Position numbers and translations under genes: made by a program
Part shown: one piece after another, positions 31,119 to 40,932 of the stretch
Position numbering within the stretch: the stretch's first letter is position 1
Layout: every line of letters begins with the position of its first letter
Notes under the pieces: generated by a model
What the model was told of the DNA's origin: nothing
The model's database searches: none
The model's input: only the letters and a program-made list of their open reading frames with translations
From: Candidatus Ornithobacterium hominis
GTDB lineage: Bacteria > Bacteroidota > Bacteroidia > Flavobacteriales > Weeksellaceae
Length of the DNA: 64,000 nucleotides
Assembly: GCF_951229915.1 (NCBI RefSeq)
Contig: NZ_OX579588.1
Span: 744,001 to 808,000, forward strand
Direction: 5' to 3'

Positions 31119-32094
31119 ACCCGTAGTGCATTATCGAATGAGGTTAATTTTTAAATTGTTAATGTTACTATGAAAGACAAATTTATTGAGATATTGAATA
31201 GTAGTCAAGGAGATAATTTTTGCCAATATTCTTGTTTTGAATCCTTCAAAAGATTTGGCATAATTACGCCGTATCATAAATTGGTCACACAACTGCGAGA
31301 ATAAAGTTTCTATACGTTTTCTACACTTTCTGAATGGATAGAACTGAGGTTTGTAATCTTTTTGTTTTTTTCTTTTAGGGGTTTCTAACTGGATTTTTAC
31401 CTCATTGAACAAGTCAAGCTGAACCGTTTGAGAAAGATAGCCTCTGTCTCCAAGTAACACGCAATCAGAAATTTGAAGTTTTATGTCTTTCAAATAATGA
31501 ATGTCGTGAACGGAGGCGGGAGATAAGTCAAAACTTTGGAACACACCAGCAATAGAACAGATCGCATGTAGCTTGTAACCATAAAAGTGTAGATTTTGAG
31601 AAGCACAAAAACCTTTATTTGGCATTGAAAAGCTATTTTCTTTACAGATTTTGCTTCTGGAAGAGCGGGATAATTTACACACTTCTAAAGGCATGCTGTC
31701 CACCAAAAAATAGTTTTCAAAATCATTGAACTTTTTCACCATTTTGCACCTAATTTCTTCAAAAAAAGGGAAGAGTTTTCGTTTTCTTCTGTTGCAAACA
31801 CTCCTTTCAATTTTAGATTCAATAGCCCAACCTTTTATCTCTCTAAAAAGCTGGTACTCAGAGTCGATAGATTTAAATTCTGCTAAAATAATTAAGCTTA
31901 TCAACTCTATATCAGATAATTTTGGTTTCACTGGTTTAAAATAGAAATTTTCAGTTCCTGAAATTTCTATTAGTTTATTCAAAATAAAATTGTAACTTGC
32001 CTCTAGGTCGCTCATAATTGTATTTGATTGGTAACCAATGCAATTTACTTTTCTTTAGGCTCATGGGCAACCTTTTTTATAATGCACTACGGGT
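31119..32094 (-). mobile_element. IS982-family-like insertion sequence, intact copy
   Basis: The 976-bp element is bounded by terminal inverted repeats ACCCGTAGTGCATTAT (31119-31134) and its complement (32079-32094). It holds one transposase gene. No target duplication is visible (flanks GTTAAA and GGATTT), suggesting later rearrangement. It interrupts the fourth cassette 31 bases after its core. Confidence 0.85.
31131..32015 (-). CDS. IS982-family transposase
   Basis: The 294-residue DDE transposase shows an N-terminal helical domain (LSDIELISLIILAEFKSIDS), the first Asp in YFLVDSMPLEVCK, the second in CVLLGDRGYLSQ, and a basic C-terminal region with FRKCRKRIETLFSQLCDQF, which contains the usual C-terminal Glu. 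It covers nearly the whole element, as in the IS982 family. Confidence 0.85.
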   Translation of the reverse strand: MSDLEASYNFILNKLIEISGTENFYFKPVKPKLSDIELISLIILAEFKSIDSEYQLFREIKGWAIESKIERSVCNRRKRKLFPFFEEIRCKMVKKFNDFENYFLVDSMPLEVCKLSRSSRSKICKENSFSMPNKGFCASQNLHFYGYKLHAICSIAGVFQSFDLSPASVHDIHYLKDIKLQISDCVLLGDRGYLSQTVQLDLFNEVKIQLETPKRKKQKDYKPQFYPFRKCRKRIETLFSQLCDQFMIRRNYAKSFEGFKTRILAKIISLTTIQYLNKFVFHSNINNLKINLIR

Positions 32095-32127
32095 GGATTT
32101 ATATAGAATTTGTTAAATCAATTTTGA

Positions 32128-35100
32128 ATGACACATAAAGATATATTACATTTTTGGAGAAATATAGAAATATTTGATTTACCTGACTTAGACACTAAAA
32201 AAATGATTCCTTTAGATAGTTTGGATAGGTTTCCATGGGAAATTAATCATACTTCTAAACCAGATAAGAAAAGAGTTTATACTTTATTCTTTGGGAAAGT
32301 TAAGAAAAAGTATGTAATAGATCAAATTGAGAAACTTTTACCTACTAATGAAGAAATTCTATGGGAAGAAAAAGCGAATGGTTTTACATGCTTTTCTTCT
32401 ATTGTATTAGATGAAAATGGACGACCAGACTCAAAAAGTTATACTTTAGCCAGTTATGTTTTAGGAATCGATATTTTACAAAAGAAAAAAGACATATCAT
32501 TGGTCCATAAATATCTACAAGATGACACTTTTAATGACTACTTGGAAAGATTTAATATATTTAAAGAAACTGATGAAGAAAATCCTAAGGGAGATGTTGT
32601 TAACTGGGAGTATATAGAGAAGGAAATTAATTATCTTAACGAATTAACTAGTTGGAATCAAGCAGGCATTAAAGTATATTTCATTCAGAAGGAAATTCAT
32701 AAAAAAGCCCAAGTGGAGCCTCAATTTCTGAATAGCTTTCTCTTAGATGACCTAAACCGATTGATAGATGGAAATATTCCTTTATCACCGACAGTTGAAA
32801 AATATCTAACTTTGCAACCTAAACAAAAAAGATATGATTTAATAAAACAAAAAGAATATCTTTTCAACACTATAAATCCAAAACAATTAACTGAAGGAAG
32901 ATGGCCATCAACTCCTAAATATGGATTATGCACAGCACAATTAGGAGCCATAAACACAATTTTTAAGGAATTAGAACATACTGAAGGAATTCAAGGGGTA
33001 AATGGTCCTCCAGGTACTGGTAAAACAACATTGTTGTTAGATGTTATTGCCCAGATTGTTGTGGATAGGGCAAAAGCCGTTCTTAATTTGGGTATTGATA
33101 ATATTTTTGGAGAATATGAAAAAATTTCAGATTATGTACACACTTATAAATTACATCATACGTTACAGAAAAATTATGGTATTGTAGTAGCAAGTAATAA
33201 TAATTCTGCAGTTGAAAATATAAGTAAGGAACTTCCTCAGGCAAAAAAGATTAATAAATATGAAAGAAAAAATAAGAAAGGAGAAAAAATACCTCCCGCT
33301 TTTCCTAAGGCTGATTATTTTGGTAAATATGCGAAAAAAGAGCTAACAGGCGAGGAAAATTGGGGGATTTTAGCGGCTGCGTTGGGTAATTCAACTAATA
33401 AAAATAAATTTAATAATCTTTTTTGGAAATCAAATGAAGATAATTTCTATGATTATTTAGCGAAAGAACAAAATCTTCAGGAACAACATAAAAAGAATTT
33501 CGAAATAGTTAAAAAAGAATTTAATGCTTTATTAGATGAGTTTAAAGTATTTAAAAATCTGGCAATTGATTTTCATGATAAATTTAATAAATATCAACAA
33601 AACATTTCTTCAGAAAAACAATTAAGGCAATCAAAACTAGAAATAGAAAAAAATAAAAATAACTTAGATGTAGAACTTCAGCAACTAAGAAATAGAAAAA
33701 AAGAGGTCGAAGATGAAAAAGATGCTTTAAAAGCCTCTCTAGAGACCATAAATACTAGAAGACCTATTTTCTTTTTTATTCAAAAATTATTTAATACGCA
33801 GGCTTTCAAAAAATGGAATGATGAGATAAGTCAAATTTTGAATGATTTTAATCATGTTTTGTCCGAATTAAAGCAATTAAATAGTCAGGTTAATAAATCT
33901 GAGAGTGAGAAAAATAATTTATCTAATCAGATACAAAATATTGATCTCCAATTAAATGAGATTGAGAAATTTAAATCAGAATATGATAATCTAAAAAAAC
34001 AACTTATTGACGATTATGAGATAAAAAAGGAAAATATATTTGACAAGAGTTTTTATGATAAAGACCTAAAAGACATTCATTTATTATCACCTTATCATTC
34101 TGAAAAAGTAGCCAAACTTCGCAGTGATATTTTTTTAAAAGCACTTGATGTTCATAAATTTGTAATTCTTTCTAATGCTAAACAATTTAAGAACAATTTG
34201 AATGCTTTTTTTGAAATGATATTAGGAAAAGTTAAGATATCAGAGGAATTGGCAGGTACCTTATGGGATACATTTTTCTTCTGTATTCCAGTAATATCTA
34301 CATCATTAGCATCAGCAGGTAGATTATTCCCAAATATTAATCAAAATCAAATAGGCTGGTTACTTATCGATGAAGCTGGACAAGCAACACCCCAATCAGC
34401 CGTTGGATTAATTCAACGTTCAAAACGTTGCGTAATCGTGGGCGATCCATTACAGGTGGAACCTGTAGTTACAATACCTAAATCGTTAGTCAATAATCTT
34501 AAGTTTCATCATCAAGTAGAGAGTGTTTGGTCTCCATACAATACATCCGTTCAACAATTGGCAGATAGAATTTCAAAATATGGAACTTTGATGGGGAATG
34601 AAGAAAACAGTATCTGGACAGGATTTCCTTTAAGAACACATAGAAGATGTTTTAATCCAATGTTTGATATTGCTAATAAAATAGCATACGACGATCAAAT
34701 GGTTAAAGGAACAAATGATGAAAATGAGCATGATTATATCGGAACTTCTTGTTGGTTCAATATTAGTGGTAGTGGAGTTGGTGATAGTCAAGTAATAAGG
34801 GAGGAAATTAATTTGCTTAAAGAAAAAATTAATGAGCTAATTAATAATAAATATACAGGTGAAATTTATGTAATATCTCCCTTTAAATTGGTGGGCCACG
34901 AATGTAAGAAAGTGTTGAAATCATATGACAATGTTCAATGCGGTACTATTCATACTTTTCAAGGTAAAGAAGCGGATGTTGTATTTATCGTACTAGGAAG
35001 TCAACCTGAAAAAGAAGGTACTAGAAGATGGGCATCATTAAAGCCTAATATGCTTAATGTTGCTTTAACCAGAGCAAAAAAACGATGTTATGTCATAGGC

Positions 35101-35178
35101 AATATTAACTTATGGCAACAACAGCCTTATTTTGATGTAATGAGCAAAGAATTAAGAGTAGAAGATTATTCTTTATAA
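32128..35178 (+). CDS. Large SF1 (UPF1-like) helicase/ATPase
   Basis: This 1016-residue protein has Walker A GPPGTGKTTLL (about 290-300), Walker B/motif II LLIDEAGQATP (about 746-757), a motif III-like GDPLQVEPV (about 775), motif V TIHTFQGKEADVVFIV (about 940-955) and motif VI NVALTRAKKRCYVIG (about 977-991). A coiled coil of about 200 residues (440-645) is inserted between motifs I and II. N-terminal 270 residues are unique. Such stand-alone helicases are frequent in defence islands, but no nuclease or partner is seen here. It may be cargo of cassette 4, cut off by the IS. Confidence 0.75.
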   Translation: MTHKDILHFWRNIEIFDLPDLDTKKMIPLDSLDRFPWEINHTSKPDKKRVYTLFFGKVKKKYVIDQIEKLLPTNEEILWEEKANGFTCFSSIVLDENGRPDSKSYTLASYVLGIDILQKKKDISLVHKYLQDDTFNDYLERFNIFKETDEENPKGDVVNWEYIEKEINYLNELTSWNQAGIKVYFIQKEIHKKAQVEPQFLNSFLLDDLNRLIDGNIPLSPTVEKYLTLQPKQKRYDLIKQKEYLFNTINPKQLTEGRWPSTPKYGLCTAQLGAINTIFKELEHTEGIQGVNGPPGTGKTTLLLDVIAQIVVDRAKAVLNLGIDNIFGEYEKISDYVHTYKLHHTLQKNYGIVVASNNNSAVENISKELPQAKKINKYERKNKKGEKIPPAFPKADYFGKYAKKELTGEENWGILAAALGNSTNKNKFNNLFWKSNEDNFYDYLAKEQNLQEQHKKNFEIVKKEFNALLDEFKVFKNLAIDFHDKFNKYQQNISSEKQLRQSKLEIEKNKNNLDVELQQLRNRKKEVEDEKDALKASLETINTRRPIFFFIQKLFNTQAFKKWNDEISQILNDFNHVLSELKQLNSQVNKSESEKNNLSNQIQNIDLQLNEIEKFKSEYDNLKKQLIDDYEIKKENIFDKSFYDKDLKDIHLLSPYHSEKVAKLRSDIFLKALDVHKFVILSNAKQFKNNLNAFFEMILGKVKISEELAGTLWDTFFFCIPVISTSLASAGRLFPNINQNQIGWLLIDEAGQATPQSAVGLIQRSKRCVIVGDPLQVEPVVTIPKSLVNNLKFHHQVESVWSPYNTSVQQLADRISKYGTLMGNEENSIWTGFPLRTHRRCFNPMFDIANKIAYDDQMVKGTNDENEHDYIGTSCWFNISGSGVGDSQVIREEINLLKEKINELINNKYTGEIYVISPFKLVGHECKKVLKSYDNVQCGTIHTFQGKEADVVFIVLGSQPEKEGTRRWASLKPNMLNVALTRAKKRCYVIGNINLWQQQPYFDVMSKELRVEDYSL

Positions 35179-35180
35179 AT

Positions 35181-35801
35181 TCACACAAAATCCCCAATAT
35201 CAAAGTCCTCTTTACTTTTCGTAGGAGGACTTTTTAAATCTCTATCTAAAAGTTCAGAAACTCGTTGCATAGCTTGCGGTAAAACTTTTTCAATTTCGCT
35301 TAGTAATTCGGTATCACTGAGTTTTTTGGCAATTGAGGTAGCTTGTTGTTCTTCCTCTTTATCCAATTCTTTCTTTGTGAACAAAGGCTCTACCTGTGCT
35401 AATTCCTCAAAAGATAGTCCCGTAGCAAAATCATCGTCCTCTTCGGGAGTACGCATCGCTCGGAGGTCCTCTTCCTCGTCTTCATTGAGTTCTTTACTGA
35501 ATATCGCTTCTAAATCCTCATCAGGAATTTGTGCAGGAATAGAGGTTTTTTTGAGCTCTGGTTGTGCCTTTATTGGTTTTTGGTTTGAGGGTAATGCCTC
35601 CTTAGTTTCTCGTACTGATTCATCAACTTTGGGAGCAACAAATTTACTCTTACCTATTACAGTATAAGGCTCTTTCTCTTTGGACTTTAGGGGATTGCTA
35701 CTTTTGGGAGTAGAATTTTTACTTTTGGGTTTTAAAAAATTTCTTTCCCATAATAGAAAGAATATAATGATAAACAACAGGATAATAATTATCTTTTCCA
35801 T
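35181..35801 (-). CDS. Conjugative-transposon TraD-like protein
   Basis: The 206-residue protein has one N-terminal membrane helix (about 3-20, IIILLFIIIFFLLW), then a Glu/Lys/Ser-rich linker and an acidic region with DEDLEAIFSKELNEDEEED. In Bacteroidota conjugative transposons a protein of this type follows the ParA- and DUF3408-encoding genes and is called TraD. It appears intact although neighbours are broken. Confidence 0.6.
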   Translation of the reverse strand: MEKIIIILLFIIIFFLLWERNFLKPKSKNSTPKSSNPLKSKEKEPYTVIGKSKFVAPKVDESVRETKEALPSNQKPIKAQPELKKTSIPAQIPDEDLEAIFSKELNEDEEEDLRAMRTPEEDDDFATGLSFEELAQVEPLFTKKELDKEEEQQATSIAKKLSDTELLSEIEKVLPQAMQRVSELLDRDLKSPPTKSKEDFDIGDFV

Positions 35802-35804
35802 AAC

Positions 35805-36245
35805 TTAAAATATTGGTTTGTATTTATCTTTAAACGCTTTTTTAATTTCTTTTTCATAGCGATTAAAATGGTCTTCTAACAGATTATCGAGATAATTGTA
35901 AATGGAGATTTTGTCTTCTCCAATTATCTGTACAATTTGTACAATCCTACGATGAAATTCAGGACGGATATATACTGACTTTCCATTTCTTGCTGAAGTT
36001 TCTCCAGAACTGAAAAATAAACTTTCATAGGTTTCTATATCAGTCTTCTTAATCTTTGTTGGTTTTTGTTCGGATTCGGGTATATTTTCAGGTTCAGATT
36101 CTTGGGGAGCTTTATCTAAAACAATATCTTCAGTGATTGGCTCCGATGTTCTAACCGAATCTTTAACAACTGACGCCTCCTCTTTTTTTCCTGCCATTAG
36201 CTCCATTAACTCGCTTTCATTGATGGGGTTTCTTCTCTTTCTCAT
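35805..36245 (-). CDS. DUF3408 protein (TraB-like)
   Basis: The 146-residue protein has the DUF3408 C-terminal motif (about 80-146): FFSSGETSARNGKSVYIRPE, FHRRIVQIVQIIG and YNYLDNLLEDHF. These proteins accompany ParA-like TraA in Bacteroidota conjugative elements. Its start overlaps the traA-like stop by four bases. Confidence 0.75.
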   Translation of the reverse strand: MRKRRNPINESELMELMAGKKEEASVVKDSVRTSEPITEDIVLDKAPQESEPENIPESEQKPTKIKKTDIETYESLFFSSGETSARNGKSVYIRPEFHRRIVQIVQIIGEDKISIYNYLDNLLEDHFNRYEKEIKKAFKDKYKPIF

Positions 36246-37010
36246 ACTTCTATTATTTTTACAAATTCCTTAATAAAGTCGTCCAAATGACAACCACTCA
36301 TTAGTCGTTCGTCTGCGGGCATCAAAGTGGAACGAAATACATACTTTTGATTACCGCTTCCATCTTTGCGGAAGCGTTTACTATCTGATATATAGCTCTC
36401 CATCATCGTCAGTTGGAGTTCTGCGATGACATTTTCGTAAATTCTATACAATGGTGATTTTTCTCGCCCATCGACTTGGTTCCAAAACAGATGGACTGAC
36501 TTTATTTCGCTATCCATATTTTTAGCAATGATGTTGGAAAGCACCTCTGTAAAACTGAGGGTACTTTTCAATGACCACCCTATCGGCAGTGATGGGTGCG
36601 AAAATATGGTTGATATGGGATAGAACGGTCAAAATCCCTGCGGTATTAACCGTTCCTGGCATATCAAATAGCACTACATCAATATCATAAGGCGTTTCTT
36701 TGATAAATTCTTCTGCCTTTTGAATCGCCTCATTGGATTTACAAGTGATAATCGGATAGGCTTTTTTGTTAATCTTACTGAATTGCTCGTGGGCTTTCTG
36801 TTTGAAATGTTCATTCTACATCACGATTTTCAAATCCTGTTCCCGTAGATTACTGATACTATACTGTGGATAATCACAATCGAATACTACCACATTATAG
36901 CCCATTCGGTAATGAAGCAAACTGGCGACTAAAATCGTAAAACTGGTTTTTCCTACACCGCCTTTTTGGGTGGCAAAGCTGACAAATTTGGGTTCTTTTT
37001 TCATACTCAT
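36242..37010 (-). pseudogene. Broken traA/parA gene
   Basis: The N-terminal fragment (from 37010) carries the ParA Walker A FATQKGGVGKTSF and stops at TAG (complement of 36816-36818) where the following codons continue the family sequence (NEHFKQKAHEQF), consistent with CAG to TAG. The frame runs on through VVLFDMPGTVNTAGILTVLS. At the T-run 36565-36568 one extra base shifts the frame, after which the C-terminal half (VHLFWNQVDGREKSPLY) continues in another frame to 36242. Two independent lesions show the gene is dead. Confidence 0.8.
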
Positions 37011-37030
37011 TTTTAATGGATATTTAATTT

Positions 37031-37302
37031 ATGTACTTACTTACCTATATATTTATATGCAGACATATCTATCTATACATATACATATTTACTTACTCAT
37101 ATACATCTGTATTTAGGTACATTCGTACTTATGTAATTGAATACATAAGTACTTATACATTTACCTACATCTATACATCCATATCTACATAGTTGAATAC
37201 ATACCGATTTATAGATATACATACTCACTTATGTACTTATTTACGCATATATTTACCTGCGTAAGTAGGTAGCTATGTAGGTATGCACATACATTTGTAC
37301 GC
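37031..37302. repeat. Period-4 NNTA tract
   Basis: For about 270 bases, TA recurs at nearly every fourth position (CTTA CTTA CCTA TATA TTTA and so on), with few breaks and little exact repetition. It lies between the parA-like gene and the oriT-like region, where a centromere or nicking accessory site could be. There is no coding frame. Confidence 0.7.
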
Positions 37303-37529
37303 ACAAAGGAACATCAAATAGGAATATGGCTGAAATAGGCGGTATTTATTGGCATTTTGTGGCTCTTTATGGCACTTAAAAAATCATTGTCAGTCTATTG
37401 TTTATCCGTTGTTTTGTTATGAAAACAGAATAATGAGTAGCCTCAAAAAAAGACAGGAGCTTTTTACCAAAAATAAAAGCTATTCACAACACGAACGGTA
37501 GTGAGTGTTTTCTGTTCACCCGAACAGAG

Positions 37530-37582
37530 CAAGTTGTGTTTTGAGATGCTCAAAACCTTCTGAGCATCTCAAAACCAACTTG
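37530..37582. other. oriT-like inverted repeat
   Basis: CAAGTTG-TG-TTTTGAGATGCTCA (37530-37552) pairs with TGAGCATCTCAAAA-CC-AACTTG (37561-37582) around an 8-base loop, interrupted only by one 2-base mismatch. It lies about 65 bases before the mobA start, the usual place of oriT in mobilisable Bacteroidota elements, and is followed by CCCCCCTCCGAAGTCGGG. Confidence 0.55.
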
Positions 37583-37645
37583 TCCTTGCAGGAGGCTAAC
37601 CCCCCTCCGAAGTCGGGATTTTTTGATATTATAAATGGATTGTAT

Positions 37646-37984
37646 ATGGATAAAAAACATAAAGGAGGGCGTAAACCCAAAATAGATAAAGCTATTCATA
37701 GATATACTATTAGCTTTAATTCAGAAGAACACGAGAAATTTCTATCTCTATTTGAACAATCAGGTATGGAATACAAAGCCCATTTTATTACTTCAGTTCT
37801 TTTCAATAGAGAAATTAAAACGGTAAAAATTGATAAAACAGCCATTGATTTTTATATCAAACTCACCGAATTAAACGCTCAATTTAGAAAAATAGGCGTC
37901 AATTATAACCAGATTGTCAAGATACTTTACCGCCATAACATCTTATACGCACATCAAAAGATGAAGTTTCAGAACAAGCCTTAA
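37646..37984 (+). pseudogene. mobA-like mobilisation gene, 3' end altered
   Basis: Start ATG at 37646 (MDKKHKGGRKPKIDKAIHRY). The 112-residue product matches MobA/relaxosome accessory proteins: GRKPK, TISFNSEEHEKFLSLFEQSG, and the conserved FRKIGVNYNQIVK. The family normally continues about 30 residues with a helical tail; here it switches to an unrelated RHNILYAHQKMKFQNKP and stops. The relaxase gene expected next is absent, so the element cannot mobilise itself. Confidence 0.6.
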
Positions 37985-38011
37985 AAAATCCTCTGCCTCA
38001 AAAAAAATAAA

Positions 38012-38043
38012 TTTGCGTAATTCAAAAACGTAAAATACATTTG
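38012..38043 (+). promoter_or_regulatory. Promoter upstream of the microsatellite
   Basis: TTTG at 38012-38015, 20 bases, then TACATTTG at 38036-38043. Transcription would start near 38049, directly before a hairpin GTTGAGA/TCTCAAC (38051-38075). Confidence 0.6.
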
Positions 38044-38142
38044 CGGGCAGGTTGAGAAAGGTGAAAAATCTCAACGGAAAATTTTAACAAAAAAATAACG
38101 AAATTTTAACAAATGAAATTTGTGAGTTTCAAAATAAAGTGT

Positions 38143-38176
<34 letters not shown>

Positions 38177-38318
38177 GTAATGAGCTAAACAACTCATTAT
38201 CAATAACTTATAATAAATTTTTGCTTCCCCGTGGGAGCGAACCGCAAAGCCGTGCAAGAAAATCTTGTGCGGTTTTTCTATTTTCACCTGTGTGAAAGTA
38301 GTAATTTCTTCAAAAAAG

Positions 38319-38345
38319 AAGAGCCTCACGGGTTGGGGCTCTTTC
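38319..38345 (+). terminator. Terminator in the leader region
   Basis: AAGAGCC (38319-38325) pairs with GGCTCTT (38337-38343), followed by TCT. A second hairpin with CCGTGCAAGA and TCTTGTGCGG lies at about 38251-38277. They could end transcripts from the promoter at 38012 before the gene at 38441. Confidence 0.5.
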
Positions 38346-38440
38346 TAAATGAAGAAGCAAAAAAAAGTTGAAAAAAAACAGCAAAAATTTAATTAAGAAA
38401 AGAATAAATCAATAAAATATTAACCAAAAAAATAAAAAAA

Positions 38441-39730
38441 ATGAAGAAATTATTATTTTCTTTAGCCGTAATATCAGCGGTTGCGGTTACCGCTCAGGTG
38501 GGCATTAACACAGATACTCCAAAGGCGACTTTGGAGGTGGTATCCAAAGAAAATAGTGCCGCCACCAGCGCACTCAAAATTAAAAATAGTGATAATGACC
38601 CGCTAATCACGGTGAGTAATGCTGGTAGATTGGGAATTCAGGTAGAAAACCCAAGTGACCTTAAAGGTATTTTTCAAATAGATGCAATAAGAAAGAAGGG
38701 TAATTTTTTATTTGGTAATGATCTTATCTTTAATGATTATATGAATGGGAATTTAGAAAAAGATGATCCAATGACTGTCTATTTTAATACCTACGGAGGC
38801 ACGAAAGAAAATCCCTTACCGTTACCTACGGATGCATATCTACAAAGTACTTTTTATGGGGCATATATAGGTAATGGGCTAAAAAATCTAACAACTTTAT
38901 CTAGTATATATAGAGGAGACGGCACAACAGAATTATCAGATTATAGTATTAACGTATCAGGAGGAGGACATTATGATTTTTATATTAAAGAAGATCATAC
39001 GGTTGGTATAAGAACTAATAATCCTACCGCAACCTTGGACATCAACGGAACAGCAAGAGTACGCGAACTCAAAGGCAATGTAAGTGATACAGAATATACT
39101 CGCTCTATAGTGGCAGATGCAAATGGAAATCTGGGCTATGTACCCCGAACTGACCCTACCGTACTGGGAACCACACAATTAGTGCAAGGCAACGCAGAAA
39201 CAAAAGAAGCGTCTTTTCCAAATGATATAACAACCTTCCATGATTATAAACAATATCTTGCTGAAGGAAATCCTAACTTAACTCGCTATATGGGGCAGTC
39301 TATTACACTACCACCTGGCAAATGGGTTATTTATTACGGATCTTTATTTGCCAAGATCCCAGAAAATGCTTTAGTAGAGCAAGTTGATACCCCGAGTGGA
39401 GAAAAAATCAGTGTAGTAAAACAACCTACTGTATGGGTAAGAACAAGGTTTTTTGAAACTAAAGAGCCACAAGATTTTGGTGGTTCCCCACTCGTTGTTC
39501 CGGTTGATAACGCTTCTTCTAAACTTAACTCAGTAGAATTAACTTTTACAGGTAGTTATACACCTCTTTATGGCACTTTTCTAATTACTCTAACAGAAAC
39601 TAAAACCATTTACTTGCATGCTTGGTATGATGATATGAATAATTTTTCTAACAATGCAAAGGGTTTGTTAAAAAATCTAGGTAATGTTCCATGGGGTGAA
39701 AACTATTTATACGCCATTAAGCGTTATTAA
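38441..39730 (+). CDS. Secreted structural protein of the flavobacterial tail-fibre-like type
   Basis: The 429-residue protein has a signal peptide (MKKLLFSLAVISAVAVTAQ) followed by VGINTDTPKATLEVV, a repeat type common in exported proteins of Weeksellaceae; a second copy (VGIRTNNPTATLDINGTARV) lies near residue 190. The C-terminal 200 residues form a separate beta-rich domain. No enzyme motif is seen. The gene sits inside a wrecked conjugative transposon with its own leader and terminator, so it was inserted there. Confidence 0.65.
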   Translation: MKKLLFSLAVISAVAVTAQVGINTDTPKATLEVVSKENSAATSALKIKNSDNDPLITVSNAGRLGIQVENPSDLKGIFQIDAIRKKGNFLFGNDLIFNDYMNGNLEKDDPMTVYFNTYGGTKENPLPLPTDAYLQSTFYGAYIGNGLKNLTTLSSIYRGDGTTELSDYSINVSGGGHYDFYIKEDHTVGIRTNNPTATLDINGTARVRELKGNVSDTEYTRSIVADANGNLGYVPRTDPTVLGTTQLVQGNAETKEASFPNDITTFHDYKQYLAEGNPNLTRYMGQSITLPPGKWVIYYGSLFAKIPENALVEQVDTPSGEKISVVKQPTVWVRTRFFETKEPQDFGGSPLVVPVDNASSKLNSVELTFTGSYTPLYGTFLITLTETKTIYLHAWYDDMNNFSNNAKGLLKNLGNVPWGENYLYAIKRY

Positions 39731-39755
39731 ATTTTGTGTCTTAAAACGATTTGGA

Positions 39756-39833
39756 GACTAGATATTTTCAACATTCTATAAGGCTTTGTGTTAAGTATCT
39801 AAGCCTGTTGAGAATATTTAGTCTTTGTTTTTC
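39756..39833 (+). terminator. Long terminator hairpin
   Basis: GACTA-G-ATATT-T-TCAACA (39756-39772) pairs with TGTTGA-G-AATAT-TTAGTC (39806-39823), with an inner AGGCTT/AAGCCT stem, followed by TTTGTTTTT. It closes the inserted gene module. Confidence 0.65.
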
Positions 39834-39835
39834 GT

Positions 39836-40803
39836 GCGACTATTGTTTTGGGTACGCCTGGTTCGGGTAAATCCTATGCTATTGTAAACAATTATATCAA
39901 GCAACAAATTGAAAAAGGTTTTTCAATGTATATCTACGATTTTAAGTTTGATGACCTTTCTACCATTGCCTATAATCACTTATTAAAACACTTAGATAAA
40001 TACGAAGTTAAGCCTCAATTCTATGTAATAAACTTCGATGATCCTCGTAAGAGCCTAAAATTTTGTGCGTAGGGAATAATCCTGATAGACAAAATATCTA
40101 TTCAGCAGCCTTAGGTTTATACAATTCCAGAATTGTAAAACTCATCAATAAAAAAGGGCAGCTAAAGTCGTCTGTGATTATTGATGAGCTCCCAACGATT
40201 TATTTTCGTGGGTTAGATAATTTGATTGCCACAGCAAGGAGTAACAAAGTGGCGGTCTGTTTAGGTTTTCAAGATTTTTTTCAAGATTTTTCACAACTTA
40301 CTCGTGATTATGGCGATAAAGAAAGTAAGGTAATTCAAAATACAGTGGGCAATATTTTCAGTGAGCAGGTTGTGGGTGAAACAGCGAAAACCTTGTCCGA
40401 GCGTTTCGGTAAAGTCTTACAAAAACGCCAGAGTATGACCATCAACCGAAGTGATAAATCGACTTCGATTAGTACACAAATGGATAGTTTGATACCACCG
40501 AGTAAAATATCGAACCTTACACAAGGGATGTTTGTGGGTTCGGTATCGGATAACTTCGACCAGCGTATTGACCAAAAGATATTCCACGCTCAAATTGTGG
40601 TAGATAATGAAAAGGTCGCCAAAGAAACTAAAGCCTATAAAAAAATACCTAACATTTTATCCCTAAGTGATGAAGAAATGAAAAAACAGGTAGAAGAGAA
40701 CTACAAGCAAATCAAAGCCGATATTGTAACCCTTGTAGAAAGTGAAATGGAGAGAATTGCTAATGACCCAGATTTACAACATTTGGTTGAGAGGGATACA
40801 TAA
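39836..40803 (+). pseudogene. traG/mobC-like coupling protein, truncated with an internal deletion
   Basis: The remnant starts abruptly at ATIVLGTPGSGKSYAIV (Walker A) without its membrane N-terminus. At about 40057 the frame DDPRKSL runs into KILCVGNNPDRQNIY (junction around CCTAAAATTTTG), which belongs far downstream in intact TraG proteins; the join shifts the frame so that the first part ends at 40072. The rest (LKSSVIIDELPTIYFRGL as Walker B, then a C-terminal domain) is open to 40803. DNA transfer by this element is therefore lost. Confidence 0.75.
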
Positions 40804-40932
40804 AACGATTATCTATAAGACTATGAATACATGGAAATTAAATGTTAAAAAAAAATTGTTTTCCTGAAAAATAAGATTACATTAGCTCTCTAGAGATTTT
40901 TATAAAAAAATCACAACAAACAGGTGCTAATT

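Noticed and set aside
31100..32110. Target-site duplication of the first IS
   Set aside because: The flanks (GTTAAA and GGATTT) do not match, and exchanged duplications with the second copy were also tested without a match.
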